The notes: generated from the letters alone by a model not told the origin. DNA of 64,000 nt from Holdemania sp. Marseille-P2844 (GCF_900120005.1 NZ_LT635451.1:475602-539601); one strand, 5' to 3'. Shown: positions 18,102 through 26,871, numbered from the stretch's first letter. Numbers and translations: made by a program.

Positions 18102-19023
18102 GATTGCAACCCGGGAAGCTTATGGAAAAGCGCTGGCTGAACTGGTCAGTGAAAATGAGAATATAGTTGTGCTGGACGCGGATCTCAGCGGTTCCACAAA
18201 ATCGGGCATGGCGAAGAAAGTTGCGCCGGATCGCCATTGCAACATGGGCATCGCAGAAGGCAACATGATGGCTGTAGCTGCGGGATTAGCTTCCTGCGGC
18301 AACACGGTGTTTGCCAGCAGCTTTGCGATGTTTGCGGTCGGCCGTGCGTATGAACAGATCCGCAACAGCATCGGTTACCCGCAGTTAAACGTGAAGATCT
18401 GCGCTTCGCACGCCGGAATTTCAGTCGGCGAAGACGGTGCATCCCATCAGACCTTTGAAGATATCGCGCTGATGCGTGGAATTCCGGGGATGAAAGTAAT
18501 CTGTCCTTGCGATGCGGTGGAAGCGGAAGCCGCGGTGAAAGCCGTTGCGGCAATCAACGGGCCATGCTTTGTCCGGTTAGGCCGCAGCGCCGTAGAAGTT
18601 ATCCATGACGAGAACTACCACTTCGAAATCGGGAAGGCAGATGTCTTAAAAGAAGGCAAGGACGTCGTCATTCTGGCTACCGGTCTGGAAGTTCAGGAAG
18701 CGATGAAAGCCTGCGACAGTCTGAATGAAAAAGGAATTACGCCGACATTGATCAATATCCATACGATCAAGCCGATCGATGCGGAAACGATCGTGAAATT
18801 TGCTCAAGATGCCAAGCTGATTGTCACCTGTGAGGAACACAGCATCATCGGCGGGTTAGGCAGCGCGGTGGCGGAAGTGCTGAGCGAGCAATGTCCGCGC
18901 AAGCTTGTCCGTGTCGGGCAGCGCGACGTGTATGGCGAAAGCGGCAAGCCGGCGGAACTTTTGCACAAATACAAGATGGACAGCGATGCGATTGTGGAAG
19001 CAGTCCTCAACAATTTAAAGTAA
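18094..19023 (+). CDS. Transketolase, C-terminal subunit
   Basis: 309-aa C-terminal half of split transketolase. It has the pyrimidine-binding part with VLDADLSGSTKSG, FAEGN-like MGIAEGNMMAVAAGLA, FASSFAMFAVGRAYEQIRNSI and SHAGISVGEDGASHQTFEDIALMR, and the C-terminal part with VTCEEHSIIGGLGSAVAEVL. Its ATG overlaps the end of the N-terminal subunit gene, so the two halves are made in equal amounts. A terminator hairpin follows at 19031-19068. Confidence 0.92.
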   Translation: MAKIATREAYGKALAELVSENENIVVLDADLSGSTKSGMAKKVAPDRHCNMGIAEGNMMAVAAGLASCGNTVFASSFAMFAVGRAYEQIRNSIGYPQLNVKICASHAGISVGEDGASHQTFEDIALMRGIPGMKVICPCDAVEAEAAVKAVAAINGPCFVRLGRSAVEVIHDENYHFEIGKADVLKEGKDVVILATGLEVQEAMKACDSLNEKGITPTLINIHTIKPIDAETIVKFAQDAKLIVTCEEHSIIGGLGSAVAEVLSEQCPRKLVRVGQRDVYGESGKPAELLHKYKMDSDAIVEAVLNNLK

Positions 19024-19030
19024 CACACTT

Positions 19031-19068
19031 ATCCTGGTTTGCTTCTTATGCGAGCCAGGATTTTTTTT
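19031..19068 (+). terminator. Rho-independent terminator after transketolase
   Basis: Stem ATCCTGG / CCAGGAT (19031-19037 and 19055-19061) followed by eight T's. Confidence 0.8.
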
Positions 19069-19094
19069 ACGTATTTATCACAATTTTAACAAAG

Positions 19095-19140
19095 AAAGCA
19101 TTTCAGATTTATTTACGAAGGCTGTGAAATGCTTTATAAT
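19095..19140 (+). promoter_or_regulatory. Promoter with overlapping 11-bp inverted repeat
   Basis: TTTACG (19112-19117), 17 bases, TATAAT (19135-19140) form a sigma-A type promoter for the ABC operon. An inverted repeat AAAGCATTTCA (19095-19105) / TGAAATGCTTT (19125-19135) has its right arm against the -10 box, its left arm upstream of -35. The placement suggests a repressor operator; no regulator gene is adjacent. Confidence 0.6.
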
Positions 19141-19186
19141 GTTCATGATGTAAACAATTCAATTAAAATATTTCAGGAGGGGAAAC

Positions 19187-20239
19187 ATGCAAGTCCAATT
19201 AGTGGATCTGGTTAAGGAGTTTGGTCAGACCGTGGCGGTCGATCACGTCAATCTGACGATAAAAGACGGTGCGCTGACAGGATTGTTAGGTCCGTCCGGC
19301 TGCGGCAAATCAACGACGCTGTATATGATTTCCGGTTTGGAACAGCCCACTTCAGGCAAGATCTTGTTCGACGGGGAAGATGTGACCGAAGTGCCGGCGG
19401 AGGAGCGCGGTATCGGCTTGGTATTCCAGAATTACGCTTTGTATCCGCATATGACCGTGCAGCAGAATATCATGTTTCCGTTAGTCAACGCAAAAGTGAA
19501 AAAAGAGGAAGCGCTGGCGCGGTGTATGGAAATGGCCAAACTGGTCAAGGTCGACGATCTGCTGAAACGTAAACCGTCGCAGCTTTCCGGCGGTCAGCAG
19601 CAGCGGGTGGCGATCGCCCGGGCATTGGTCAAGCAGCCGAAGGTTCTGTTGCTGGATGAACCGCTGTCCAATCTGGATGCCCGTCTGCGTTTGGAAATGC
19701 GCGAAGAAATCCGCCGCATTCAGAAAGAAACCGGCGTCACGACGATTTTCGTGACCCATGATCAGGAAGAAGCGATGAGCATCACCGATGAAATCGTGCT
19801 GATGAAAAAAGGTGTTATCCAGCAGCAATGCTTCCCGCAGCGGATGTATCTGGAACCAGCTAATCAGTTTGTCGCCGGCTTCTTAGGCAATCCGCCGATG
19901 AATTTCGTGGAGGTTCTGGCTGAACAGGGAAGGATACGCTTGAACGAAGCGCAGTATCCGGTACAGGAAGACATCAGCGGAACGGTGCTGGCCGGCATCC
20001 GTCCGGAATCATTTACGCTGGGAGAGGAACTGACGGTCCTGGTAGAATCCGTGGAAATCCGCGGCCGCGACCAGCTGATCACCTTCACGCTCAATGCCAC
20101 TCCGGTCCATGCTTTGATCGACAGCGTGCATTTAGTCAAAGCCGGCGCGCCGATCTCTCTGGCTATTAAGGGTAAGCGTATCTATCTGTTTGACAAAGAA
20201 TCCGGCCGGCGGCTGAATAAGGAATTTAAGTATGAGTAA
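19187..20239 (+). CDS. ABC transporter ATP-binding protein (UgpC/MsmK type)
   Basis: 350-aa ATPase of the carbohydrate-uptake-1 group. Walker A GPSGCGKST (about 35-43), Q-loop FQNYALYPHMTV, signature LSGGQQQRVAIARALV, Walker B VLLLDEPLSNLDARLR, switch histidine FVTHDQEEAM, then a C-terminal regulatory OB-fold part with ...GFLGNPPMNF. An AGGAGG site precedes the ATG. It overlaps the first permease gene by 8 bp. In this family the ATPase energises uptake of sugars or glycerol phosphates; the neighbouring phosphodiesterase-type enzyme favours a phosphorylated substrate, as an inference. Confidence 0.92.
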   Translation: MQVQLVDLVKEFGQTVAVDHVNLTIKDGALTGLLGPSGCGKSTTLYMISGLEQPTSGKILFDGEDVTEVPAEERGIGLVFQNYALYPHMTVQQNIMFPLVNAKVKKEEALARCMEMAKLVKVDDLLKRKPSQLSGGQQQRVAIARALVKQPKVLLLDEPLSNLDARLRLEMREEIRRIQKETGVTTIFVTHDQEEAMSITDEIVLMKKGVIQQQCFPQRMYLEPANQFVAGFLGNPPMNFVEVLAEQGRIRLNEAQYPVQEDISGTVLAGIRPESFTLGEELTVLVESVEIRGRDQLITFTLNATPVHALIDSVHLVKAGAPISLAIKGKRIYLFDKESGRRLNKEFKYE

Positions 20240-21152
20240 GGCTCCTGCGGTAAAAAAGCGCTCCGCGTGGAAGAAATTCTACGAGAGCTATAAAGCCTAT
20301 CTCTATCTCGCTCCGGCGATTTTAGTCATGCTGGTTTTCGTTCTCTATCCGCTGGTGAAAGTGTTCCGGATGGGTTTTTATACAAAGTACAACTACCTGA
20401 CGGAAGTCGGCAAGGGGTTTGGTCTGAAGGCGTTCGAACATGTTCTGGGCGATCCATCCTTCCAGCTGGCGCTCAAGAATACGCTGATCATCTTTGGGGT
20501 CGGCTTGCCGATTTCGCTGATCATCGCGCTGGTGATCGCCGTCCTGATCAACTCCAAAGTCAAATTCAAAGGCGTTTTCCAAACGGTGTATTTTCTTCCA
20601 TATGTCACCTCGATCATCGCGATCGGCATTGTGTTCCGCTGGTTGTTCCACTCGGAATACGGTTATATCAATTATTTTCTGAGCCTGTTCGGGATTCCGG
20701 CAATGAAGTGGCTGTCGGATCCGAAGCTGGCGATCTGGGCGGTTACGATCTTCTATATCTGGAGCGGCCTGGCATTTAAGATCGTGCTGTTTCTGGCAGG
20801 TCTGCAGAAAATTGACGAACAATATTATCAAGCGGCCCGGATCGACGGAGCGAGCAAGCTGCGGACGTTCTTTCACGTCACGCTGCCGCTGTTATCGCCG
20901 ACGCTCTGGATGGTCATCATGGTATCAGTGATCTACGCCTTTAAGCTGTATAATGAAATCTTTTCGCTGTTTTCCGGTCAGGCGGGTCCGGCCAACAGCG
21001 CGATCACCGTCGTTTATTACATTTATGATATGTTCTATAACCGCAATCAGGTTCATTATGCCTCGGCGGCCGCGATCATTCTGTTCATCATCATTACGGT
21101 TGTGACGATGATCCAGAACCAAGTGTCCAAGCGGTTCATCCATTATAACTAG
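20232..21152 (+). CDS. ABC transporter permease (UgpA/MalF-like)
   Basis: 306-aa membrane permease with about six hydrophobic segments, the first at YLYLAPAILVMLVFVLYPLV. The cytoplasmic EAA-type loop is YYQAARIDGASKLRTFFHVTLPLL (written YYQAARIDGAS...LPLL), the coupling site for the ATPase. It overlaps the ATPase gene by 8 bp and is followed after 15 bp by the second permease. The stop is TAG. Confidence 0.92.
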   Translation: MSKAPAVKKRSAWKKFYESYKAYLYLAPAILVMLVFVLYPLVKVFRMGFYTKYNYLTEVGKGFGLKAFEHVLGDPSFQLALKNTLIIFGVGLPISLIIALVIAVLINSKVKFKGVFQTVYFLPYVTSIIAIGIVFRWLFHSEYGYINYFLSLFGIPAMKWLSDPKLAIWAVTIFYIWSGLAFKIVLFLAGLQKIDEQYYQAARIDGASKLRTFFHVTLPLLSPTLWMVIMVSVIYAFKLYNEIFSLFSGQAGPANSAITVVYYIYDMFYNRNQVHYASAAAIILFIIITVVTMIQNQVSKRFIHYN

Positions 21153-21167
21153 GAAGGGGAGAGCGTG

Positions 21168-22007
21168 ATGAAAAAGAAAAACAAGCTACCCGGTCAGCTG
21201 GGCACATTGCTTAAATATGCCTTCCTGATCGCCGGCGCGCTGACGATGCTGTTCCCATTTCTCTGGATGATTCTGACGGCGTTCAAAACCCTGGACGAAT
21301 CGATCCGGATTCCGCCAATCTGGTTCCCGAAGGAATGGATGGCGGTAAACTTTAAAACGGTTTTTGATACCGCTCCTTTCGGGCAGTATTTCATCAACAC
21401 CTGCATCATCGCGACAATTTCCACGCTGCTGGCGGTTGTGGTCACGGTGCTGGCGTCCTTCGCCTTTTCCGTTCTGGAATTCAAGGGGAAGAAATTCTGG
21501 TTCTGGCTGTTTCTGTCGACGATGATGGTGCCGACGGAACTCTTGATCATCCAGAACTATGTCACCGTCTCCCATCTGGGCTGGCTGGATACCTATCAGG
21601 GCATTATTATTCCAACCCTGGCCAGCGGATTTTACATCTATATGCTGCGCGAATATTTCATACAGGTACCGCCAATCTTATATAAAGCCGCGAAGATCGA
21701 CGGCTGCAGCGACTGGCGTTATCTGTGGAAGGTCATGGTCCCCATGAGCAAGAATGCGATCGCAACGATCTCGATCCTGCACTTCATCACGACCTGGAAT
21801 TCCTTCCTGTGGCCGTTGATGGTCACCAACAGCCCGGATAAGCGGGTGCTGACGACCGGCTTGATGTACTTCAACAACGACGCTTCATCCTTCGTGAATC
21901 TGCAGATGGCCGGCGCCTGTGTCGTCATTCTGCCGATGGTCGTCTTCTATCTGATCTTCAGAAAGCAGATCATCAACGGCGTCGCCCGCGGTGGTATTAA
22001 AGGGTAG
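21168..22007 (+). CDS. ABC transporter permease (UgpE/MalG-like)
   Basis: 279-aa second permease. It begins with a basic KKKNKLPGQ stretch and a helix FLIAGALTMLFPFLWMILTAF, typical of the MalG side, and has an EAA loop YKAAKIDGCSDWRYLWKVMV. ATG 21168 is preferred over GTG 21165 because GGAAGGGGA lies 7 bases before it. The C-terminus IINGVARGGIKG is characteristic (..GL..GAVKG in homologues). Same operon as the ATPase and the binding protein. Confidence 0.92.
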   Translation: MKKKNKLPGQLGTLLKYAFLIAGALTMLFPFLWMILTAFKTLDESIRIPPIWFPKEWMAVNFKTVFDTAPFGQYFINTCIIATISTLLAVVVTVLASFAFSVLEFKGKKFWFWLFLSTMMVPTELLIIQNYVTVSHLGWLDTYQGIIIPTLASGFYIYMLREYFIQVPPILYKAAKIDGCSDWRYLWKVMVPMSKNAIATISILHFITTWNSFLWPLMVTNSPDKRVLTTGLMYFNNDASSFVNLQMAGACVVILPMVVFYLIFRKQIINGVARGGIKG

Positions 22008-22054
22008 CCTTGGGCAGGCCCTTTGATATATAAAATAAAGAGAGGAAAGAAAAC

Positions 22055-23392
22055 ATGAAAAAAGGCTTAATTTGCATTCTTTCTCTGATGATGGTTCTCG
22101 GCTTAGGCGCTTGCTCGTCCAACGGCAGCAAGACGACGGAACCGGAGAACGGCGGCTCGGACAAGGCCGCTTTAGTCACAGAGATCACCAGCCCGATCAG
22201 CATTGAATTCTGGCATAACTGCACCAACATCCAAGAGGAAATCGTCAACCAGCGGGTTGAGGAATTCAACAGCACGATCGGTAAGGAAAAAGGCATCACC
22301 GTCACCGCGATCAACCAGGGCTCCAGCGCGGAAGTCAACAACAAGGTTGTCGGCGCGGTCAAGGCAAAGAACGCTCCGGCGGTGGTTCTGTCTCAGCAGA
22401 CCTATGTGGAAGATCTGCTGGCCTCCGAAGCGGTGGTCGATCTGACGCCGTATATCAACGATGCGGCGGTCGGCATGACGGACTACGACGATATCTATGA
22501 ATCGTTCAGAACATTCGGCGCCAATTATTCCGTCGAAGGAACGTATTCGCTGCCGTTTACGATGTATACGGAAGTGCTGTACTACAATCAGAAATTCTTT
22601 GAAACCAACGGATTAACCGTGCCGACAACCTGGGAGGAGCTGGCTGAAACTTCTGCGAAGATCCAGGCGATCACAGGCAAGCCGGCATTTGGCACCGACT
22701 ATCCGGCGGATATGTTCATCACGCTGACCAAACAGTTCGGCGGCGATTACACCAACGTCAAGGGCGAACTGTTATTCAACAGCGAGGCAGCCATCAAGGC
22801 GCTGACCTACATGCAGGAAAATATCCAGAACGGCAATTTCCGGTTAGCGGGCGAAGACATGTTCTTCTCCGGTCCGTTTGCCAACGGAATCGTTCCGATG
22901 TATATCGGCAGAACCGTGGAAAGCCAGTACATTTCCAGCAAGATCGCGGATCCGGAACAGGTTGTCTGGGCTTCCGCAGCAATTCCGCAGGCTGACGCTG
23001 CCAACAAGCAGGTCATTTCCAACGGTTACGTTTTAGCGGCGCTGAACCAATCCGGCAATGCGGAACAGAGCTATGCGGCTTATGAATTCATCAAATTCAT
23101 GTCAAGCAAGGAATCCAACCTGCCGATGACGCTGAATACGGGCTATCTGCCGATCCGCCAGAGTGTGGTTGACGATGCAGAATACAAAGCATTCGTGGAA
23201 GCGGGCACCAACGACACGAAGATCTCCGGTCCGGCTCAGTCCGACGCTTACTTCTTCCTGCCGGCGTTCTCGACGGACGACTACACATCCAGCGCAGTTT
23301 ATGAAGCGGTGAAGACGATGATGGATGAAGTCCTGGTCAATTTCAAAGATCCGGCAGCGGCCATCGAAGCTTGCCTGAACAGCCTGAAATAA
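22055..23392 (+). CDS. Extracellular solute-binding lipoprotein of ABC importer
   Basis: 445-aa solute-binding protein. The signal peptide KKGLICILSLMMVLGLGAC ends in a lipobox LGAC, so the protein is a lipoprotein on the outer face of the membrane. The mature part has ISIEFWHNCTN, VVLSQQTYVEDLLASEAVVDL, FTMYTEVLYYN and PTTWEELAETSAKI, as in the family-1 binding proteins (UgpB-like). Ligand not predictable with certainty. An AGAGGAAAG site precedes the ATG. A hairpin with T's follows (23401-23443). Confidence 0.9.
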   Translation: MKKGLICILSLMMVLGLGACSSNGSKTTEPENGGSDKAALVTEITSPISIEFWHNCTNIQEEIVNQRVEEFNSTIGKEKGITVTAINQGSSAEVNNKVVGAVKAKNAPAVVLSQQTYVEDLLASEAVVDLTPYINDAAVGMTDYDDIYESFRTFGANYSVEGTYSLPFTMYTEVLYYNQKFFETNGLTVPTTWEELAETSAKIQAITGKPAFGTDYPADMFITLTKQFGGDYTNVKGELLFNSEAAIKALTYMQENIQNGNFRLAGEDMFFSGPFANGIVPMYIGRTVESQYISSKIADPEQVVWASAAIPQADAANKQVISNGYVLAALNQSGNAEQSYAAYEFIKFMSSKESNLPMTLNTGYLPIRQSVVDDAEYKAFVEAGTNDTKISGPAQSDAYFFLPAFSTDDYTSSAVYEAVKTMMDEVLVNFKDPAAAIEACLNSLK

Positions 23393-23400
23393 CCAATGAC

Positions 23401-23443
23401 AGGGAAGGGGAGTGCTGGTTTGACTTCGCTTCCCTTTCTTTTT
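23401..23443 (+). terminator. Hairpin with T-rich tail between binding protein and next gene
   Basis: AGGGAAG (23401-23407) pairs with CTTCCCT (23429-23435), followed by TTCTTTTT. Its place between operon genes suggests partial termination that favours the binding protein; the site for the next gene (AAAGGAGG) follows at once. Confidence 0.6.
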
Positions 23444-23463
23444 ATGAAAGGAGGCGCAACGCC

Positions 23464-24030
23464 ATGGATTTAAAAGGTTTGAAAACAAAACACGGATATC
23501 AGGCCGAGGAATTGATCTCCGCCCTGCAGAAGCTGATCCGCCGCGCAGAAACGGAACAGGCCGCGACGGTAGCGATGGAATGCTGCATGAGCAGCGAAGC
23601 GTTGGAAGACTTTGTCTGGAAACGCTTAAAAGCGATCTGCGTAGAGGATATCGGCATGGGTCAGCCGCAGGCGGCGCCGGTGATCGACAGTCTCGATCAT
23701 TTCCGCAAGGATTTCGACTATGGTGAATCCGATCGCTGGATGTTCACGGTGCATGCGGTTCGTTATCTTTGTCTGTGCGATAAAAACCGTGATTCCTGCA
23801 ATCTGAAAAGCCTGATCAAGCGGAAGCTGGAAAGCGATCCGAAGGGGATTGAGCTGCCAGACTTCGTGTATGACATGCACACGGAAAAAGGCCGTGCGAT
23901 GGGACGAGGCTATCTGCATTTCCTGGATGAAGCCAGTCAGGTAATCCCTGAGGTGCAGGTGGAGGAAAACACCTGGAAGCAACAGCTGCGGGCGCTGATG
24001 GCAGAGAATCAGGAGGGACATCATGAATAA
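23464..24030 (+). CDS. Protein similar to C-terminal domain of MgsA/RarA
   Basis: 188-aa protein without an AAA+ module. AMECCMSSEALEDFVWKRLKAI..EDIGMGQPQAAPVIDSL resembles the MgsA/RarA C-terminal helical domain, where R.L.IIASEDIGLA.P.AL is usual. Start at ATG 23464 with AAAGGAGGCG 9 bases before. It overlaps the next gene by 8 bp, so it belongs to the transport operon. Why a RarA-tail-like protein is made with an importer and a phosphodiesterase is not clear; it may act on something other than DNA. Family call is tentative. Confidence 0.5.
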   Translation: MDLKGLKTKHGYQAEELISALQKLIRRAETEQAATVAMECCMSSEALEDFVWKRLKAICVEDIGMGQPQAAPVIDSLDHFRKDFDYGESDRWMFTVHAVRYLCLCDKNRDSCNLKSLIKRKLESDPKGIELPDFVYDMHTEKGRAMGRGYLHFLDEASQVIPEVQVEENTWKQQLRALMAENQEGHHE

Positions 24031-25294
24031 AAAGACACTTGTCATTTCGATTGACGCGTTGATCAGCGATGATATCCCGCTGTTGGAAACGCTGCCGAAT
24101 TTAGGACCCATTGTAAAAGGCGCAGCGCAGGTGCGCGATATCGAGTGCATCTATCCGACGCTGACCTATCCGTGTCATGTTTCGATCATGACGGGCTGTT
24201 ATCCGGATAAGCACGGCATCGTTCATAATGAGCGGCTGCAGGTCAATGTGCCGAAGCCGCAGTGGAACTGGTGGTACAAGGATATCCGTGTCAAGACGAT
24301 GCTGGACTACGCGAAAGCGGCAGGACTGAGCACTGCCACGGTGACCTGGCCGGTCATGGCCGGTTACGCCGCCGATTATAACATTGCGGAAATCTGGGCG
24401 CCGACGATTCACGACGACCCGACAGACATCTGCACTCAGGCTAACAGTCCGGCAGTCGCAGAAATTTTTGAACGCAACAAAGGCCGTTTAAAATGGATGC
24501 TGACGCCGGAATTCGATAACTATGCCGAACATTGCGGTGCGGAAATTATCGAAACATTCCAGCCGGATCTGATGTTTATCCATTTCTCCTATGTCGATCA
24601 TCAGCGGCATCAAAACGGCGTAAAAGGTGAAAAAGTCAATGAAGCGCTGAGGTTTGTGGACGATAAGATCGGCACGTTGATCGCTGCGCTCAACCGTCAG
24701 AATTTATTGGACAAGACCAACATCGTCATCCTGGGCGATCATGGTCAGATCAATGTATCCCATTTGTTCAATCTGAACAAGTTGTTTTATGATCGGGGAT
24801 TGATCGACGTCGATGAACAGGGGAAGATTACAGGCTGGCGGATGTACGCTCAATCCTGCGCTTTTTCTGCGCATATTCATTTAGGCCCGGCGATGGATCG
24901 GAATGAAGCGGCGGCAATTCTGAAAGAAATTCAACAAACCTATCCGCAGGAAATTGAAAAAGTCTGGACGGCTGAGGAAGCCCTGACTCAGTGGCACATG
25001 AAGGGAGATTTCGAGTTCGTGGTGGAAGCGGCGACCTCCGTTTCCTTTGGCAAGAACCTGACGGGCGATCTGATCGAGTCCGTTGATAATTCCGACTATA
25101 AATTCTCAGTTGCCACGCATGGACATCTGCCGACGAAAGGCGATCAGCCGCCGTTTATTCTAAGCGGTCCGGATATTAAGATGGGCGTCCAGATTCAAGG
25201 GGCGAAGCTTGTGGACGAAGCGCCGACAATTATGAAGATTTATGGTATTGTCATGGAAGATATTGACGGTCATCCGCTCGATGTTGTGCGTTAG
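24023..25294 (+). CDS. Alkaline phosphatase superfamily phosphodiesterase (NPP-like)
   Basis: 423-aa enzyme of the type I phosphodiesterase/nucleotide pyrophosphatase family. VISIDALISDD gives the first metal aspartate, YPTLTYPCHVSIMTGCYPDKHGI the nucleophile threonine and the family's signature, FIHFSYVDHQRH and VILGDHGQINV the further metal ligands, and VATHGHLPTKGDQPPF the last histidine. There is no signal peptide, so it acts in the cytoplasm on imported substrate. With the UgpABCE-like importer this suggests uptake and cleavage of a phosphodiester (for example a glycerophospho-compound), which is an inference from context. Confidence 0.85.
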   Translation: MNKKTLVISIDALISDDIPLLETLPNLGPIVKGAAQVRDIECIYPTLTYPCHVSIMTGCYPDKHGIVHNERLQVNVPKPQWNWWYKDIRVKTMLDYAKAAGLSTATVTWPVMAGYAADYNIAEIWAPTIHDDPTDICTQANSPAVAEIFERNKGRLKWMLTPEFDNYAEHCGAEIIETFQPDLMFIHFSYVDHQRHQNGVKGEKVNEALRFVDDKIGTLIAALNRQNLLDKTNIVILGDHGQINVSHLFNLNKLFYDRGLIDVDEQGKITGWRMYAQSCAFSAHIHLGPAMDRNEAAAILKEIQQTYPQEIEKVWTAEEALTQWHMKGDFEFVVEAATSVSFGKNLTGDLIESVDNSDYKFSVATHGHLPTKGDQPPFILSGPDIKMGVQIQGAKLVDEAPTIMKIYGIVMEDIDGHPLDVVR

Positions 25295-25352
25295 CCTTTC
25301 AGCTTTCATCGAAGATCAGGGTCAATAACTCAGAGAGTAACGAATAGAATAT

Positions 25353-25427
25353 AAAAAAGCAATGAGCGGACAGAGCTTGTTTCTAGTGAAAGAAACACTG
25401 CCAAGTCCGTCGTTCATTGCTTTTTTT
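25353..25427 (+). terminator. Long bidirectional terminator hairpin
   Basis: AAAAAAGCAATGA (25353-25365) pairs with TCATTGCTTTTTT (25414-25426), with an inner GGAC/GTCC and GTTTC/GAAAC. It closes the importer operon. Confidence 0.85.
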
Positions 25428-25482
25428 AACCCTTGGATATCTTGTTTTTAAAACTCAAATAAGTTGGCTTCATTATTGAGTT

Positions 25483-25496
25483 ATAGACTAGTCTAT
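25483..25496. promoter_or_regulatory. Palindrome ATAGACTAGTCTAT
   Basis: Perfect 14-bp palindrome about 35 bp before the small hydrophobic-protein gene; a half-like copy ATAGACTAGT recurs at about 25953 just after the RHH gene. It is a candidate operator for the RHH protein. Confidence 0.4.
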
Positions 25497-25533
25497 GCTG
25501 GACTTAAATTGCCCGAGGAAAGGATGTGAAGAG

Positions 25534-25683
25534 ATGGGGAAGTCCAAGGGCAAGAGAAAAAGAAGCACGCCCAATAATCAAGACCAAATCAGTCTGATTA
25601 TTGAAATCGTTAAACTAATAACGGCAATTATCAGTTTAATCGGTGTGCTTCTTCCTTTTCTTAAAGAGATCGACTTATTTTGA
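25534..25683 (+). CDS. Small single-helix membrane protein
   Basis: 49-aa protein from ATG 25534 (site AGGAAAGGA). It has a basic N-terminus KSKGKRKRSTPN and one strong hydrophobic helix IIEIVKLITAIISLIGVLLP with the C-terminus KEIDLF. I do not recognise a family. Size and layout resemble small membrane toxins and phage or element-borne helper peptides. It lies just before an RHH protein gene. A longer frame from 25495 exists but lacks a good site. Confidence 0.5.
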   Translation: MGKSKGKRKRSTPNNQDQISLIIEIVKLITAIISLIGVLLPFLKEIDLF

Positions 25684-25732
25684 GCCTTTCTTTTTCCCAT
25701 CTCTATTATATGCAAAAAGGAGGCAGAAAACA

Positions 25733-25933
25733 ATGGAAAAAAAGACTTTTAATCAAGCGGCTTATGTTAATGAATATAAGAAAAAGTTCTATAAACAGTA
25801 TGCGTTTCGTTTCAGTCTGAAAAAAGATCAAGCGATTATCAATCACTTGGAAAAGCAAACAGATAAAACAAATTATATTAAATCACTCATTCAACGTGAT
25901 ATCGAAAAATCAGAAAAGGAAAGTTCATTATAG
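25733..25933 (+). CDS. Small ribbon-helix-helix-like protein
   Basis: 66-aa basic protein from ATG 25733 with an AAAAGGAGGC site 8 bases before. FRFSLKKDQAIINHLEKQTDKTNYIKSLIQRDI resembles a ribbon-helix-helix motif: a beta strand, a helix with K.D..II..L and N.T.YIK.LI..DI. Such proteins are common on plasmids and mobile elements and as antitoxins. Here it follows a small membrane protein gene, and a palindrome lies upstream. A toxin-antitoxin or element-borne role is possible but not shown. Confidence 0.6.
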   Translation: MEKKTFNQAAYVNEYKKKFYKQYAFRFSLKKDQAIINHLEKQTDKTNYIKSLIQRDIEKSEKESSL

Positions 25934-26046
25934 ATTAAATATTTTTCGCTGGATAGACTAGTTTTCTCTCAATCTCTACGATTGAGGCAAACGTTTGTTC
26001 TGAGGGCATGCTATAATAACGCTGTGAATTAAAGGGAGAGTTGGAT

Positions 26047-26871
26047 ATGGAAAAAGAAATTCTACTGGTTAACGATTTGTGCGGCGTTGGGAAAGTCGCC
26101 TTGTCCGTTATGATTCCGCTGTTGTCAGCACAGGGACATATCGTGCATAATCTGCCGACCGCGCTGGTGTCCAATACGCTGGATTACGGTGTTTTTGATA
26201 TTCAGGATACGACGAAATTCATGGAGAATACGCTGAATGCCTGGGATCAGCTGAACTTTCAGTTCGATTGTATCTGCACGGGATTTCTCGTTTCAGAAAA
26301 ACAGGTAGAATTATTAAAACGATTGTTTGCCCGTCATCCGGAGGCTCTGAAAATTGTCGATCCGATTCTGGGTGATGAAGGGCATTTGTATCCGGGCGTA
26401 GATCCTTCCGCTGTCGAACTGCGCAGAGAATTAGCCGCTTCGGCGCAGGTGATCGTTCCTAATTTAACGGAAGCGGCACTGTTATGCTCGCATCCTGACT
26501 GGGGGATCAGCGTTACCCGGAAACAGAAGGATCAGCTGCTGGACGAATTGACAGCGTTAGGCTGCAGCTCGGTCGTGATCACCAGCGTCGTTTTCGCGGA
26601 AGAGGGAGGTCATTATGTTTGCGGACGGGATGAACAGGGCGTCAGCTTCAATCTCCCGTTTGAAATGATTGACGTTCGGATTCCCGGTACCGGCGACGTG
26701 TTCTCCGCCGTTTTGGCAGGGGCATTGCTGCAACAGAAACCGCTGCCGGAAGCGTGTCAAAAAGCAATGGATGCCGTTGAAGCGTTAATTCGTCAAAATC
26801 AGTACAATTCCGATTTATATCGGGGCCTGCGGATAGAACAGGCCATCGCTGAAAACCGGGGGATTCTATGA
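26047..26871 (+). CDS. pdxY: Pyridoxamine/pyridoxal kinase
   Basis: 274-aa ribokinase-like kinase of the pyridoxamine kinase type, which phosphorylates B6 vitamers to PLP precursors. Marks are LVNDLCGVGKVALSVMIPLLSAQGH, PTALVSNTLDYG, CICTGFLVSEKQ, VDPILGDEGHLY, VPNLTEAALL and IPGTGDVFSAVLAGAL with the catalytic aspartate (GTGD). ATG 26047 is favoured by AAAGGGAGAG 6 bases before. The stop overlaps the next ATG, so the two genes are coupled. The symbol is by family only. PLP is needed by the glycine decarboxylase encoded downstream in the window. Confidence 0.85.
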   Translation: MEKEILLVNDLCGVGKVALSVMIPLLSAQGHIVHNLPTALVSNTLDYGVFDIQDTTKFMENTLNAWDQLNFQFDCICTGFLVSEKQVELLKRLFARHPEALKIVDPILGDEGHLYPGVDPSAVELRRELAASAQVIVPNLTEAALLCSHPDWGISVTRKQKDQLLDELTALGCSSVVITSVVFAEEGGHYVCGRDEQGVSFNLPFEMIDVRIPGTGDVFSAVLAGALLQQKPLPEACQKAMDAVEALIRQNQYNSDLYRGLRIEQAIAENRGIL

